Assembly (NCBI GenBank): GCA_964521405.1 | Contig: CAZFRR010000249.1 | Coordinates: 1 to 17,278 of the forward strand | DNA: 17,278 bases | From: SG8-41 sp964521405 | GTDB taxonomy: Bacteria; Pseudomonadota; Gammaproteobacteria; Burkholderiales; SG8-41 | Direction: 5' to 3' | Shown here: in pieces, positions 1-7,460 of the stretch | Layout: each line of letters begins with the position of its first letter | Position numbering within the stretch: the first letter of the stretch is position 1 | The notes under the pieces: model-generated | Seen by the model: only the letters and a program-made list of their open reading frames with translations | Told to the model about the DNA's origin: nothing | Databases searched by the model: none | Position numbers and translations under genes: made by a program

Positions 1-75
1 TTCCGAACAGCCGCTGCTTGCTACCCTTGAGTATCACCGACCCAACAAACCCTTCAAAGGTGAACTATGAGTGTT

Positions 76-136
76 CGGCGATCGCTGAGACTTCGCCACG
101 TCAACGTCAAAAAAGTGTACGGCGATCGCTGAGACT
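76..136. repeat. Direct repeat containing GCGATCGC, two copies 44 bp apart
   Basis: The 17-base word cggcgatcgctgagact occurs exactly at 76-92 and again at 120-136, and the similarity extends a few bases each way. Each copy carries the 8-bp palindrome GCGATCGC. The pair lies just downstream of the binding-protein gene. I see no open reading frame worth calling in 1-141. Role unknown; it could be a protein-binding site or an interspersed repeat. Confidence 0.75.
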
Positions 137-141
137 CGCCC

Positions 142-155
142 CATCACTCATCACT
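142..155. repeat. Heptamer repeat CATCACT x2 overlapping a stop codon
   Basis: Two exact tandem copies of catcact (142-148, 149-155). The stop codon of the binding-protein gene (minus strand, 151-153) lies inside the second copy. The same word in rotated form occurs at 2099-2112, at the start codon of livF. Confidence 0.75.
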
Positions 156-1359
156 TCACGAGCGGGCAGCCGCCGTCCTTCTCCGGACGGAATGCCTGCT
201 CGGCGGGAATCGTCGCGCGCAGATTGTAGTAGTCCCACGGGCCTTTTGACTCGGAAGGCTTCTTCACCTCGAACAGGTACGCCGGGTGGATCTTGCGTCC
301 ATCGGCGCGAACCGTGCCCTTGCCGAACAGAGGGTCGTCGGTGGGCATCTCCTTCATCTTTGCAATGACCTTGGTGCCGTCGTCGCCCTTCAGCGCTTCC
401 ACCGCCTTCAGGTAATGCAGCACGCCCGAATAGACGCCAGCGTGGATCATCGTCGGGTAGATGCCCTTGTTGCGCTCGGAGAAGCGCTTCGTGAAGGCCC
501 GCGTCTGGTCGTTCATGTCCCAGTAGAACGTCTCGGTGAAGATCAGGCCCTGCGCGGCCGGCAGCCCCAGCGCGTGCACGTCGGTCAGGAACACGAGCAG
601 GCCCGCCATGTTCTGGCCGCCCTTGACGATGCCGAACTCGGCCGCCTGCTTGATCGAGTTGCGCGTATCGCCGCCGGCGTTGGCGAGGCCGACGATCTTG
701 GCCTTAGACGCCTGCGCCTGCAGCAGGAACGAGCTGAAGTCCTGCGTGTTGAGCGGCGCCCGCACCTTGCCCAGCACCTTGCCGCCGCTCTTCAGCACCA
801 CGGCCTCGGTATCGCGTTCGAGCGCGTGGCCGAACGCGTAGTCGGCGGTGAGAAAGAACCACGAGTCGCCGCCGGTCTTGACGATCGCGTTGCCGGTGCC
901 GTTGGCCAGCATCCAGGTGTCGTAGGTCCAGTGAATCGTGTTCGGCGAGCAGGCCTTGCCGGTGAGATCCGAGCTCGCGGCGCCCGACACGATGAACGCC
1001 CTGCCCTTGTCCTTCGTCACCTGGCTGACGGCGAGCGCGACGCCCGAATTCGTCGTCCCGGTGATGATGTCTACCTTGTCCACGTCGAACCATTGCCGCG
1101 CGACATTGGACCCGACGTCGGGCTTGTTCTGGTGGTCCGCCGAGATGATCTCGACTTTCATGCCCTTTTTGGCGGCGCCGAAATCCTCGACCGCCATCTG
1201 CGCGGCGGTCACCGACCCGGAGCCGTCGAGGTCAGCGTAGAGGCTCGACATGTCGGACAACACGCCGATCTTCACCACGCCGTCGGAAACCTGGGCGTGC
1301 GCGCCACCGGCGAGGAGCGCGAAAACTGCTGCGAGACTCAAGCTGCGTTTCAGTGACAT
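151..1359 (-). CDS. ABC transporter periplasmic substrate-binding protein, branched-chain amino acid type
   Basis: A 402-residue type I periplasmic binding protein (Peripla_BP_6/LivK-like) that would capture an amino acid or small organic acid and hand it to an ABC permease. Residues 1-22 form a signal peptide (MSLKRS..., cleavage after AHA). The mature part opens with VKIGVLSDMSSLYADLDG, the typical first strand and ligand loop of this family. Two cysteines (GKACSPN and GGCPLVK near the C-terminus) may form a disulfide. I chose the ATG at 1359 because AAAGGGGA lies just upstream and the signal peptide then starts correctly; an alternative in-frame ATG sits nine codons earlier. It lies 42 bp downstream of livF and is probably co-transcribed. 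The ligand cannot be told from sequence; many relatives bind aromatic or other carboxylates rather than leucine. Confidence 0.93.
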   Translation of the reverse strand: MSLKRSLSLAAVFALLAGGAHAQVSDGVVKIGVLSDMSSLYADLDGSGSVTAAQMAVEDFGAAKKGMKVEIISADHQNKPDVGSNVARQWFDVDKVDIITGTTNSGVALAVSQVTKDKGRAFIVSGAASSDLTGKACSPNTIHWTYDTWMLANGTGNAIVKTGGDSWFFLTADYAFGHALERDTEAVVLKSGGKVLGKVRAPLNTQDFSSFLLQAQASKAKIVGLANAGGDTRNSIKQAAEFGIVKGGQNMAGLLVFLTDVHALGLPAAQGLIFTETFYWDMNDQTRAFTKRFSERNKGIYPTMIHAGVYSGVLHYLKAVEALKGDDGTKVIAKMKEMPTDDPLFGKGTVRADGRKIHPAYLFEVKKPSESKGPWDYYNLRATIPAEQAFRPEKDGGCPLVK

Positions 1360-1401
1360 AGTGGTTCCCCTTTCTTCAGGTTGCATGAAAATGTGGCGCG
1401 C

Positions 1402-2106
1402 CTAGACGCCGAGGTAATCGTGTATCTTCGCCATGCTGGCCTCCAGCCCGGCGTTGGGGATCATGTCCACGACGCGGCCGCTCTCCATCACGTAATGGCG
1501 GTCGGCCACGGATTGGGCGAACCGGAAATTCTGCTCCACCAGCAGGATGGTAAACCCTTCCTGTTTGAGGCGGGCGATGGTGCGCCCGATCTGTTGCACG
1601 ATCACCGGCGCCAGGCCCTCGGTCGGCTCGTCGAGCAGCAGCAGCTGCGCCCCCGTGCGCAGGATGCGCCCGATCGCCAGCATCTGCTGCTCGCCACCGG
1701 AGAGCTTGGTGCCCTGGCTCGCGAGGCGCTCCTGCAGGTTGGGGAATATCTCGTAGACCTGCTGCAGGCTGAAGCCGCCCTCGCGCACTTTCGGGGGCAG
1801 CAGCAGGTTCTCCAGCACGTTGAGGCTCGCGAAAATGCCGCGCTCCTCCGGGCAGAATGCGACGCCCATCCGCGCGATGCGGTTGGAGGACAACCCGATC
1901 GTTTGCCTGCCCTCAAAGGCGATCGAGCCTTCGCGCCGGCCCACCATGCCCATGATGGACTTGAGGGTCGTGGTCTTGCCGGCGCCGTTTCTCCCGAGCA
2001 GCGTCACCACCTCGCCGGCGCGCACCTCGAAATCCACGCCGTGCAGGATATGGGACTCCCCATACCAGGCATTCAGGCCCTTCACGACCAGCAACGCGTC
2101 ACTCAT
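1402..2106 (-). CDS. livF: Branched-chain amino acid-type ABC transporter ATP-binding protein LivF
   Basis: A cytoplasmic ATPase subunit of about 234 residues, the usual LivF length, which powers import together with LivG. Visible motifs are the Walker A GRNGAGKTT, the ABC signature LSGGEQQM, the Walker B LLLLDEPTEGL and the switch histidine region replaced by ILLVEQN, as is normal for LivF. The ATG at 2106 is preferred; a GTG directly before it is an alternative. No clear Shine-Dalgarno sequence precedes it: the start codon sits inside a CATCACT-type heptamer repeat and the upstream spacer is a CAGTTGG heptamer repeat. Livg ends 24 bp upstream, so the two are probably one transcript and translationally coupled. 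Confidence 0.94.
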   Translation of the reverse strand: MSDALLVVKGLNAWYGESHILHGVDFEVRAGEVVTLLGRNGAGKTTTLKSIMGMVGRREGSIAFEGRQTIGLSSNRIARMGVAFCPEERGIFASLNVLENLLLPPKVREGGFSLQQVYEIFPNLQERLASQGTKLSGGEQQMLAIGRILRTGAQLLLLDEPTEGLAPVIVQQIGRTIARLKQEGFTILLVEQNFRFAQSVADRHYVMESGRVVDMIPNAGLEASMAKIHDYLGV

Positions 2107-2127
2107 CACTCAGCAGTTGGCAGTTGG
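2099..2127. repeat. Two adjoining heptamer repeats (TCACTCA x2, CAGTTGG x2)
   Basis: tcactca occurs at 2099-2105 and 2106-2112, followed by cagttgg at 2114-2120 and 2121-2127 with a partial third unit. Both have a 7-bp period but unrelated words. Together they fill nearly the whole livG-livF gap and supply the livF start codon. Confidence 0.8.
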
Positions 2128-2130
2128 CAC

Positions 2131-2883
2131 TCAATGGCCTTTCCCCAGATACGCCTCGACAACACTGGGGTTCTTCGAAACCGCCTCGTAATCCCCCTCG
2201 GCGAGGATCTCGCCCCGGGCGAGCACGGTGATGCGGTCCGAGAGATTGGAGACGACGGAAAGGTTGTGCTCCACCATCAGCACCGTGCGGTTGGCGGCGA
2301 CGCGCCGGATCAAGCCGGAGATCCGCTCGACGTCCGCGTGCGTCATGCCCGCCGTCGGCTCGTCGAGCAGCATCATCTCCGGGTCGAGCGCGAGCGTGGT
2401 GGCAATCTCGAGCGCGCGCTTGCGGCCGTAAGGCAGCTCGACCGCCACGGCGCTCTCGAAATCGGCGAGCCCCACGGCGTCAATCAGCTCGCGCGCGCGG
2501 TCGTTCAAGGCATCGAGCACGCGCTCGGAGCGCCAGAAGTCGAACGAGGCCCCGCGCTTCCTTTGCAACCCGATGCGCACGTTTTCAAGCACAGTGAGGT
2601 GCGGAAACACCGCCGAGATCTGGAACGAGCGCACGAGGCCCATGCGGGCGATGCTCGAGGGTTTGGAACCGGTGATGTCGCGCCCGTTGAAGAAAATGCT
2701 GCCGCGCGTGGGATCGAGAAAGTGCGTGAGCAGGTTGAAGCACGTGGTCTTGCCGGCGCCGTTGGGCCCGATCAACGCGTGGATCGTCCCGCGCTTGATC
2801 TTGAGCCCGACGTCCTTTACCGCAATGAAGCCCTTGAACTCCTTGGTGAGGCCACGCGTCTCGAGGATGTATTCGCTTTCCAT
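2131..2883 (-). CDS. livG: Branched-chain amino acid-type ABC transporter ATP-binding protein LivG
   Basis: A 250-residue cytoplasmic ATPase, partner of LivF. It shows Walker A GPNGAGKTT near residues 39-47, the LivG-type RSFQI segment, a diverged signature LPYGRKRALEIA in place of LSGGQ, Walker B MMLLDEPTAGM, and the switch region VLMVEHNLSVV. The diverged signature is normal for LivG proteins. The ATG at 2883 gives the standard N-terminus; no strong Shine-Dalgarno sequence is visible. It is the first liv gene in its transcript, and upstream is a CACAGAG palindrome and then the end of radA rather than the livH and livM permease genes, which must lie downstream beyond the left window edge or elsewhere. 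Confidence 0.94.
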   Translation of the reverse strand: MESEYILETRGLTKEFKGFIAVKDVGLKIKRGTIHALIGPNGAGKTTCFNLLTHFLDPTRGSIFFNGRDITGSKPSSIARMGLVRSFQISAVFPHLTVLENVRIGLQRKRGASFDFWRSERVLDALNDRARELIDAVGLADFESAVAVELPYGRKRALEIATTLALDPEMMLLDEPTAGMTHADVERISGLIRRVAANRTVLMVEHNLSVVSNLSDRITVLARGEILAEGDYEAVSKNPSVVEAYLGKGH

Positions 2884-2897
2884 TGAAAACCGATTCA

Positions 2898-2988
2898 GCC
2901 ACAGAGAACACAGAGGACACAGAGTAAAACCTGCATCGACTGAAGTTCAGTTCCGGGCTTTCTCTGTGAACTCTGTGATCTCGGTGGC
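2898..2988. repeat. Imperfect palindrome built from CACAGAG units
   Basis: The 27-bp left arm (2898-2924) and the reverse complement of the right arm (2962-2988) match at 23 of 27 positions, separated by 37 bp. Each arm is a 9-bp-period series of cacagag-like units. It lies between radA and livG, so it would form a hairpin in a read-through radA-livG transcript. From general knowledge, CACAGAG/GAACACAG series recur between genes in many environmental bacterial genomes; no function is established that I can name. Confidence 0.8.
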
Positions 2989-3001
2989 TATCTGTCGAAT
3001 G

Positions 3002-4375
<1,374 letters not shown>

Positions 4376-4453
4376 TTCTTGATGGAGCGCGACCGGGGCC
4401 TGGAAACTATCTCGAAAACAAAACGCAATCGCAGCTATTTGGAAAAGAATTCT

Positions 4454-4475
4454 ATCCGCGTTTATCTGCGGTTAA
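4454..4475. repeat. Short repeat, 10-bp period (ATCCGCGTTT / ATCTGCGGTT)
   Basis: atccgcgttt at 4454-4463 is followed by the related atctgcggtt at 4464-4473. The repeat runs into the stop codon (TAA on the minus strand, 4472-4474) of the upstream small membrane protein gene. Similar words recur between genes in many environmental bacterial genomes (recalled, not searched). Confidence 0.5.
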
Positions 4476-4861
4476 TCCTGCTTTTCGGGTTTCGCCGTGC
4501 CGAGCTTTCCCTCGAGATCCCGCAGGCGGGAGTGCAGGTTCCAGAACAGCACCACGATCAACACGCAGTTCATGGCATAAAGCCCGATGGCGGTGCGTTC
4601 CGCTTCGCCGATCGGGGAACCTGCTTCGTCCTTGGGCAGGAAAAAATGGTCGCCCAACAGCAGGCCCGCCAGCGCCGCGAGCAGGCCCGGGCCAAGACCG
4701 CCGTACCACGCGACGATGATGGTGGCCGGCACGAAAAAGGCAAAAGGCAAACGGTGGTCGAGCGTGCCGTAGATGCTATAGCGCAGCACGAAGGCAATCA
4801 CCACCGCGCCGACGGCAACGGCATATTTCTGAAGCGGGGTGGGTCTGAGATCAATCGCCAT
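4472..4861 (-). CDS. Small integral membrane protein, stand-alone DUF4118-like
   Basis: A 129-residue protein with four likely transmembrane segments at about 12-30, 38-55, 57-72 and 90-108, then a short charged tail (SRLRDLEGKLG...) that could be helical or coiled. The middle, LPFAFFVPATIIVAWYGGLGPGL, resembles the DUF4118 domain, the four-helix membrane module found at the N-terminus of KdpD-type and other sensor kinases, but here no kinase follows. It lies between alr (75 bp upstream) and radA (96 bp downstream) on the same strand and is probably co-transcribed. No clear Shine-Dalgarno sequence is seen; a 9-bp repeat abuts the ATG. Function unknown; a remnant of a sensor or a small membrane partner are both possible. 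Confidence 0.82.
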   Translation of the reverse strand: MAIDLRPTPLQKYAVAVGAVVIAFVLRYSIYGTLDHRLPFAFFVPATIIVAWYGGLGPGLLAALAGLLLGDHFFLPKDEAGSPIGEAERTAIGLYAMNCVLIVVLFWNLHSRLRDLEGKLGTAKPEKQD

Positions 4862-4862
4862 A

Positions 4863-4880
4863 TTCAGACTTTTCAGACTT
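4863..4880. repeat. 9-bp tandem repeat TTCAGACTT x2
   Basis: Two exact copies of ttcagactt (4863-4871, 4872-4880) lie one base upstream of the start codon of the small membrane protein gene, occupying its ribosome-binding region. Confidence 0.6.
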
Positions 4881-4936
4881 GGGGACCGGCTTCAATGATG
4901 ATACACCGCGCGGCGCGGCATGACAGCGGGTCAAGG

Positions 4937-6007
4937 TTATTTTTCCACGATGCGAACGCGCGGCGCGAGCGCGCACAGCAGCTGATAGCCCACCGTGCCC
5001 GCGGCTTCAGCGACCCGCTCGACGGGAAGGCCTTCGCCCCACAGCACGACGCGCGACCCGGCCCGGGCCTCGGGCAAGCCGGTGAGATCCGCGCACAACA
5101 GATCCATGGAAACCCGGCCGACGGTGCAGGTCAGCCTGCCCTCCACGAGGATCGGCGTGCCGGTTGGAGCGTGCCGGGGGTAGCCGTCGGCATAGCCGCA
5201 CGCGACGACCCCGATTCGAGTCGCGCGCTCGGCGCGGAACACGCCCCCGTAGCCTACCGTGTCGCCGGGCTTCAGCTCCTGCACGGCGATGACGCGGCTC
5301 TCCAGCGTCATGGCGGGGCGCAACCCGGCTTCGGCGCCAACGCGATGGGAAAAGGGAGAAGCGCCGTAGAGCATGATGCCGGGCCGCACCCAGCTTGCGC
5401 GGGCCGTTTCCGGGTAGCGCAGTATCGCCGCCGAGTTGGCAAGGCTCAACGGGAGCGTGTCGTGGCCCGGTAACCGCCGCAGGCGCTCCATCTGCCACGC
5501 CACTCCGCGCTCGTCATCGGCATTCGCGAAATGCGTCATCAGCGTGATGTTGCCGACACCGGCGTTGCCGCGCAGTTTTTCGAGCGCCCGGGCATATTGC
5601 TCCGGGGAGAGCCCGAGGCGGTTCATGCCGGTATTCACTTTCAACAGCACGTCGAGCCTGACATCCGGGGCGAGGTGCTCCAGCGCCGCCACCTGGTCCA
5701 GGCTGTGAACAACCGTGGAGAGCCCGTGCTCCACCAGCACCGGCAATTCATCCGGATCGAAAAAACCCTCCAGCAGAACGATGCGCTTCTGATAGCCGGC
5801 CCGGCGCAATCTCAGCGCGGCCTCGAGCTCGACCAACGCAAACCCTTCCGCATCGGACAGCGCGGCGGCGGCGCGCGCGAGACCGTGGCCATAGGCATCG
5901 GCCTTGACCACCGCCAGCACCGCGGCAGCCGGAGCACACTGGCGCACTACCGAGAGGTTGTGGCGCAGCGCGGAGGCGTCGATGGTGGCGAATAAGGGAC
6001 GGGACAT
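4937..6007 (-). CDS. alr: Alanine racemase
   Basis: A 356-residue PLP-dependent fold-type III racemase that makes D-alanine for peptidoglycan in the cytoplasm. The PLP-binding lysine is K35 in AVVKADAYGHG. An N-terminal alpha/beta barrel carries VNTGMNRLGL (R130) and MTHFANAD, and the C-terminal beta domain carries GYGGVF and the second catalytic tyrosine Y272 in GYADGYPRH. All key residues are present and the length is usual for biosynthetic Alr. The ATG at 6007 gives the typical MSRP start. Its only ribosome-site-like bases (GGAAC, 7 nt upstream) are the last units of the large heptamer array at 6015-6112. Same strand as the DUF4118-like gene and radA. Confidence 0.97.
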   Translation of the reverse strand: MSRPLFATIDASALRHNLSVVRQCAPAAAVLAVVKADAYGHGLARAAAALSDAEGFALVELEAALRLRRAGYQKRIVLLEGFFDPDELPVLVEHGLSTVVHSLDQVAALEHLAPDVRLDVLLKVNTGMNRLGLSPEQYARALEKLRGNAGVGNITLMTHFANADDERGVAWQMERLRRLPGHDTLPLSLANSAAILRYPETARASWVRPGIMLYGASPFSHRVGAEAGLRPAMTLESRVIAVQELKPGDTVGYGGVFRAERATRIGVVACGYADGYPRHAPTGTPILVEGRLTCTVGRVSMDLLCADLTGLPEARAGSRVVLWGEGLPVERVAEAAGTVGYQLLCALAPRVRIVEK

Positions 6008-6014
6008 GTCTTAC

Positions 6015-6184
6015 GTTCCGAGTTCCGAGTTCCGAGTTCAACGTTCCAAGTTCAAGGTTCAAGGTTCAAGGTTCAAGGTTCAAGGTTCAAGGTTCAAGGT
6101 TCAAGGTTCAAGCAGGGTTGGAGCGGGTTCTGATTCGAGGGTTCCGGTTTTGAACTTTGAACCTGGAACCTGGAACTTGGAACG
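6015..6184. repeat. Large mirrored heptamer array (GTTCCGA/GTTCAAG, then inverted TTGAAC/TGGAAC)
   Basis: The left arm, 6015-6112, is 14 consecutive 7-bp units: three gttccga, one gttcaac, one gttccaa, then nine exact gttcaag. After a 37-bp spacer the right arm, 6150-6184, has five 7-bp units in the opposite sense (ttgaact, ttgaacc, tggaacc, tggaact, tggaacg). The arms can pair into a long hairpin. It fills the alr-lysR gap. Confidence 0.95.
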
Positions 6185-6193
6185 AGTTGATCA

Positions 6194-7105
6194 TCAGCCC
6201 CCGCCGTTGTTGAGCCTGCGCATGCGGGTGGTGGCGAAGCCGACAAACGTGGTGAGCAGCTTCGAGCGGAATTTCTCACCGGGATACACGAACGAAAAGG
6301 TGCGGATCAGCCGCGGCTCGAGCGGCACCGCAGCCAGGGTTGCCAGCTTGAGCTCCTTGCCCATCGTTGCCCGCGACACGATGGACACGCCAAGGCCGGT
6401 CTCGACCACGCCCTTGATCGCTTCGGGGCTGCCGAGCTCCATTACCATGTTGAGATCCTCGGGTGCGACCTTGCAGCGCTTCAGGTACTGGTCCATGAAT
6501 TCGCGCGTGCCCGAGCCGAGCTCGCGGCTCACGAACGCCTCGCCCGCCAGCTCGTGGGGCTTTACCGCGGCGGCTTTCGCGAATTTGTGCTGTGGCGCGC
6601 AAATCAGCACGAGTTCGTCCTCGCAGCACACTTCCACGCTAAGGCCTGGCCGGTGGGACGGAGATTCGATCAGGCCCACGTCGAGCGCGTGGTCGGCAAC
6701 GCGATTCTCGATCAGCTCGGAATTGCCTACGGTGAGGTGCGAGTGCACCAGGGGGTACTCGATCTTGAACTCGCCCAGGATGCGCGGCAGGATGAACTCG
6801 GCGATGGTCGTGCTCGCGCCCAGCAGCAGCGTCCCGCTCGTGGAGCCGGCAAGTTCAAAGACCCGCGTCTCCATCTCACCCGACAACCCGAGAATGCGCT
6901 CGGCGTATTCCGTCACGAGCCGCCCCGCCGGCGTCAGCGCGATTTTCCCGTGGCTGCGCTCGAACAGGCGGGTATTGAACTGCTCTTCGAGCTGCTTCAC
7001 CTGGAACGTCACGGCCGGCTGCGTCATGAACAACTGTTCCGCGGCCTTGGTGAAGCTCAAGTGTTTCGCGACGGTGTAGAAAACCTGGAGTCGGCGGTCG
7101 GCCAT
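6194..7105 (-). CDS. LysR-type transcriptional regulator
   Basis: A 303-residue DNA-binding regulator of full LysR length. Residues 3-62 form the winged helix-turn-helix (LQVFYTVAKHLSFTKAAEQL, then MTQPAVTFQVKQLEE), followed by a linker helix and a periplasmic-binding-protein-like effector domain from about residue 91. The effector domain features GASTTIAEFILPRIL, GLIESPSH, SRELGSGTREFMDQYL and GLGVSIVSR resemble the CysL/YeiE/CbbR branch, though the effector cannot be assigned. It is divergent from lplT across 355 bp and could control that gene or itself from there. It lies upstream of alr on the same strand with a large repeat between. The start is the ATG at 7105; no Shine-Dalgarno sequence is visible, because an AATGATG heptamer array occupies the upstream region. 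Confidence 0.95.
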   Translation of the reverse strand: MADRRLQVFYTVAKHLSFTKAAEQLFMTQPAVTFQVKQLEEQFNTRLFERSHGKIALTPAGRLVTEYAERILGLSGEMETRVFELAGSTSGTLLLGASTTIAEFILPRILGEFKIEYPLVHSHLTVGNSELIENRVADHALDVGLIESPSHRPGLSVEVCCEDELVLICAPQHKFAKAAAVKPHELAGEAFVSRELGSGTREFMDQYLKRCKVAPEDLNMVMELGSPEAIKGVVETGLGVSIVSRATMGKELKLATLAAVPLEPRLIRTFSFVYPGEKFRSKLLTTFVGFATTRMRRLNNGGG

Positions 7106-7113
7106 GTCAATGC

Positions 7114-7148
7114 AATGATGAATGACGAATGATGAATGATGAATGTAG
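7114..7148. repeat. Heptamer repeat AATGATG x5
   Basis: Five 7-bp units: aatgatg, aatgacg, aatgatg, aatgatg, aatgtag. The array begins 8 bp upstream of the lysR start codon and so lies in its untranslated leader. Confidence 0.85.
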
Positions 7149-7390
7149 AACCTGAATCGGCCTGACTGGGTGTTGTATCACGACCCACCCGGCATGCCGC
7201 CGCGCGCGCTCGGGCCATCGTTCGCTATCTTGGAAAAAGCGGTTAGTATTCAACCACATTTCGCATGAACTGTGGTATAAAAACGCAGACGTCAGACCTG
7301 GAATAAGGGAGGAAACTTGAGGCAGGAAGTGGACAGGTTCCGCTGCGCGGGCGTCTCCACCTCGCTCCTCCCGCTTTTCGCCTGCCGTTC
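7149..7390. other. Intergenic stretch between lysR and lplT, largely unannotated
   Basis: Together with the flanking repeats this makes a 355-bp gap between divergent genes. It holds an AT-rich spot with TATAAAAA at 7276-7283 and the short inverted repeat ccaca / tgtgg (7254-7258 and 7271-7275), then AGGGAGGA near 7306-7313. I see no known RNA family or full-length gene here. Confidence 0.5.
7254..7283 (+). promoter_or_regulatory. Candidate promoter for the lplT side
   Basis: TATAAAAA at 7276-7283 resembles a -10 box; the -35 region about 17 bp upstream (accaca) is poor. The inverted repeat ccaca / tgtgg just before it could be an operator, for instance for the divergent LysR protein. A Shine-Dalgarno-like AGGGAGGA follows about 25 bp downstream. 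This rests on inspection only. Confidence 0.3.
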
Positions 7391-7442
7391 TCTCCTTCTG
7401 CCTTCTGCCTTCCGCCTTTTACCTTTTGCCTTGATCCGTTAG
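7317..7442 (+). CDS. Possible 41-codon leader ORF upstream of lplT
   Basis: A TTG at 7317 lies four bases after GGAGG (7308-7312) and opens a 41-codon frame that runs through the CTGCCTT repeat and stops (TAG) 18 bp before the lplT ATG. The peptide would start MRQEVDRFRCAGVS and end in a leucine/phenylalanine-rich tail encoded by the repeat. It could be a leader peptide that couples translation to lplT, or the truncated front of a lost gene. I do not recognise it; the good ribosome site is the only support. Confidence 0.25.
   Translation: MRQEVDRFRCAGVSTSLLPLFACRSLLLPSAFRLLPFALIR
7391..7432. repeat. Heptamer repeat CTGCCTT-type x6
   Basis: Six 7-bp units: tctcctt, ctgcctt, ctgcctt, ccgcctt, ttacctt, ttgcctt. 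It ends 28 bp before the lplT start codon. Confidence 0.85.
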
Positions 7443-7460
7443 CGCCCGCCCGGACCGCGC

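Noticed and set aside
1..37. Possible start of a minus-strand gene (GTG at 37) running off the left edge
   Set aside because: Only about twelve codons are visible, with no close ribosome site and no recognisable N-terminus.
6050..6112. GGTTCAA words resembling the tRNA T-arm
   Set aside because: They are a plain 7-bp tandem array; no acceptor, D or anticodon stems can be formed around them.
6015..6184. CRISPR-like array
   Set aside because: Units are 7 bp with no spacers, and no cas genes are present.
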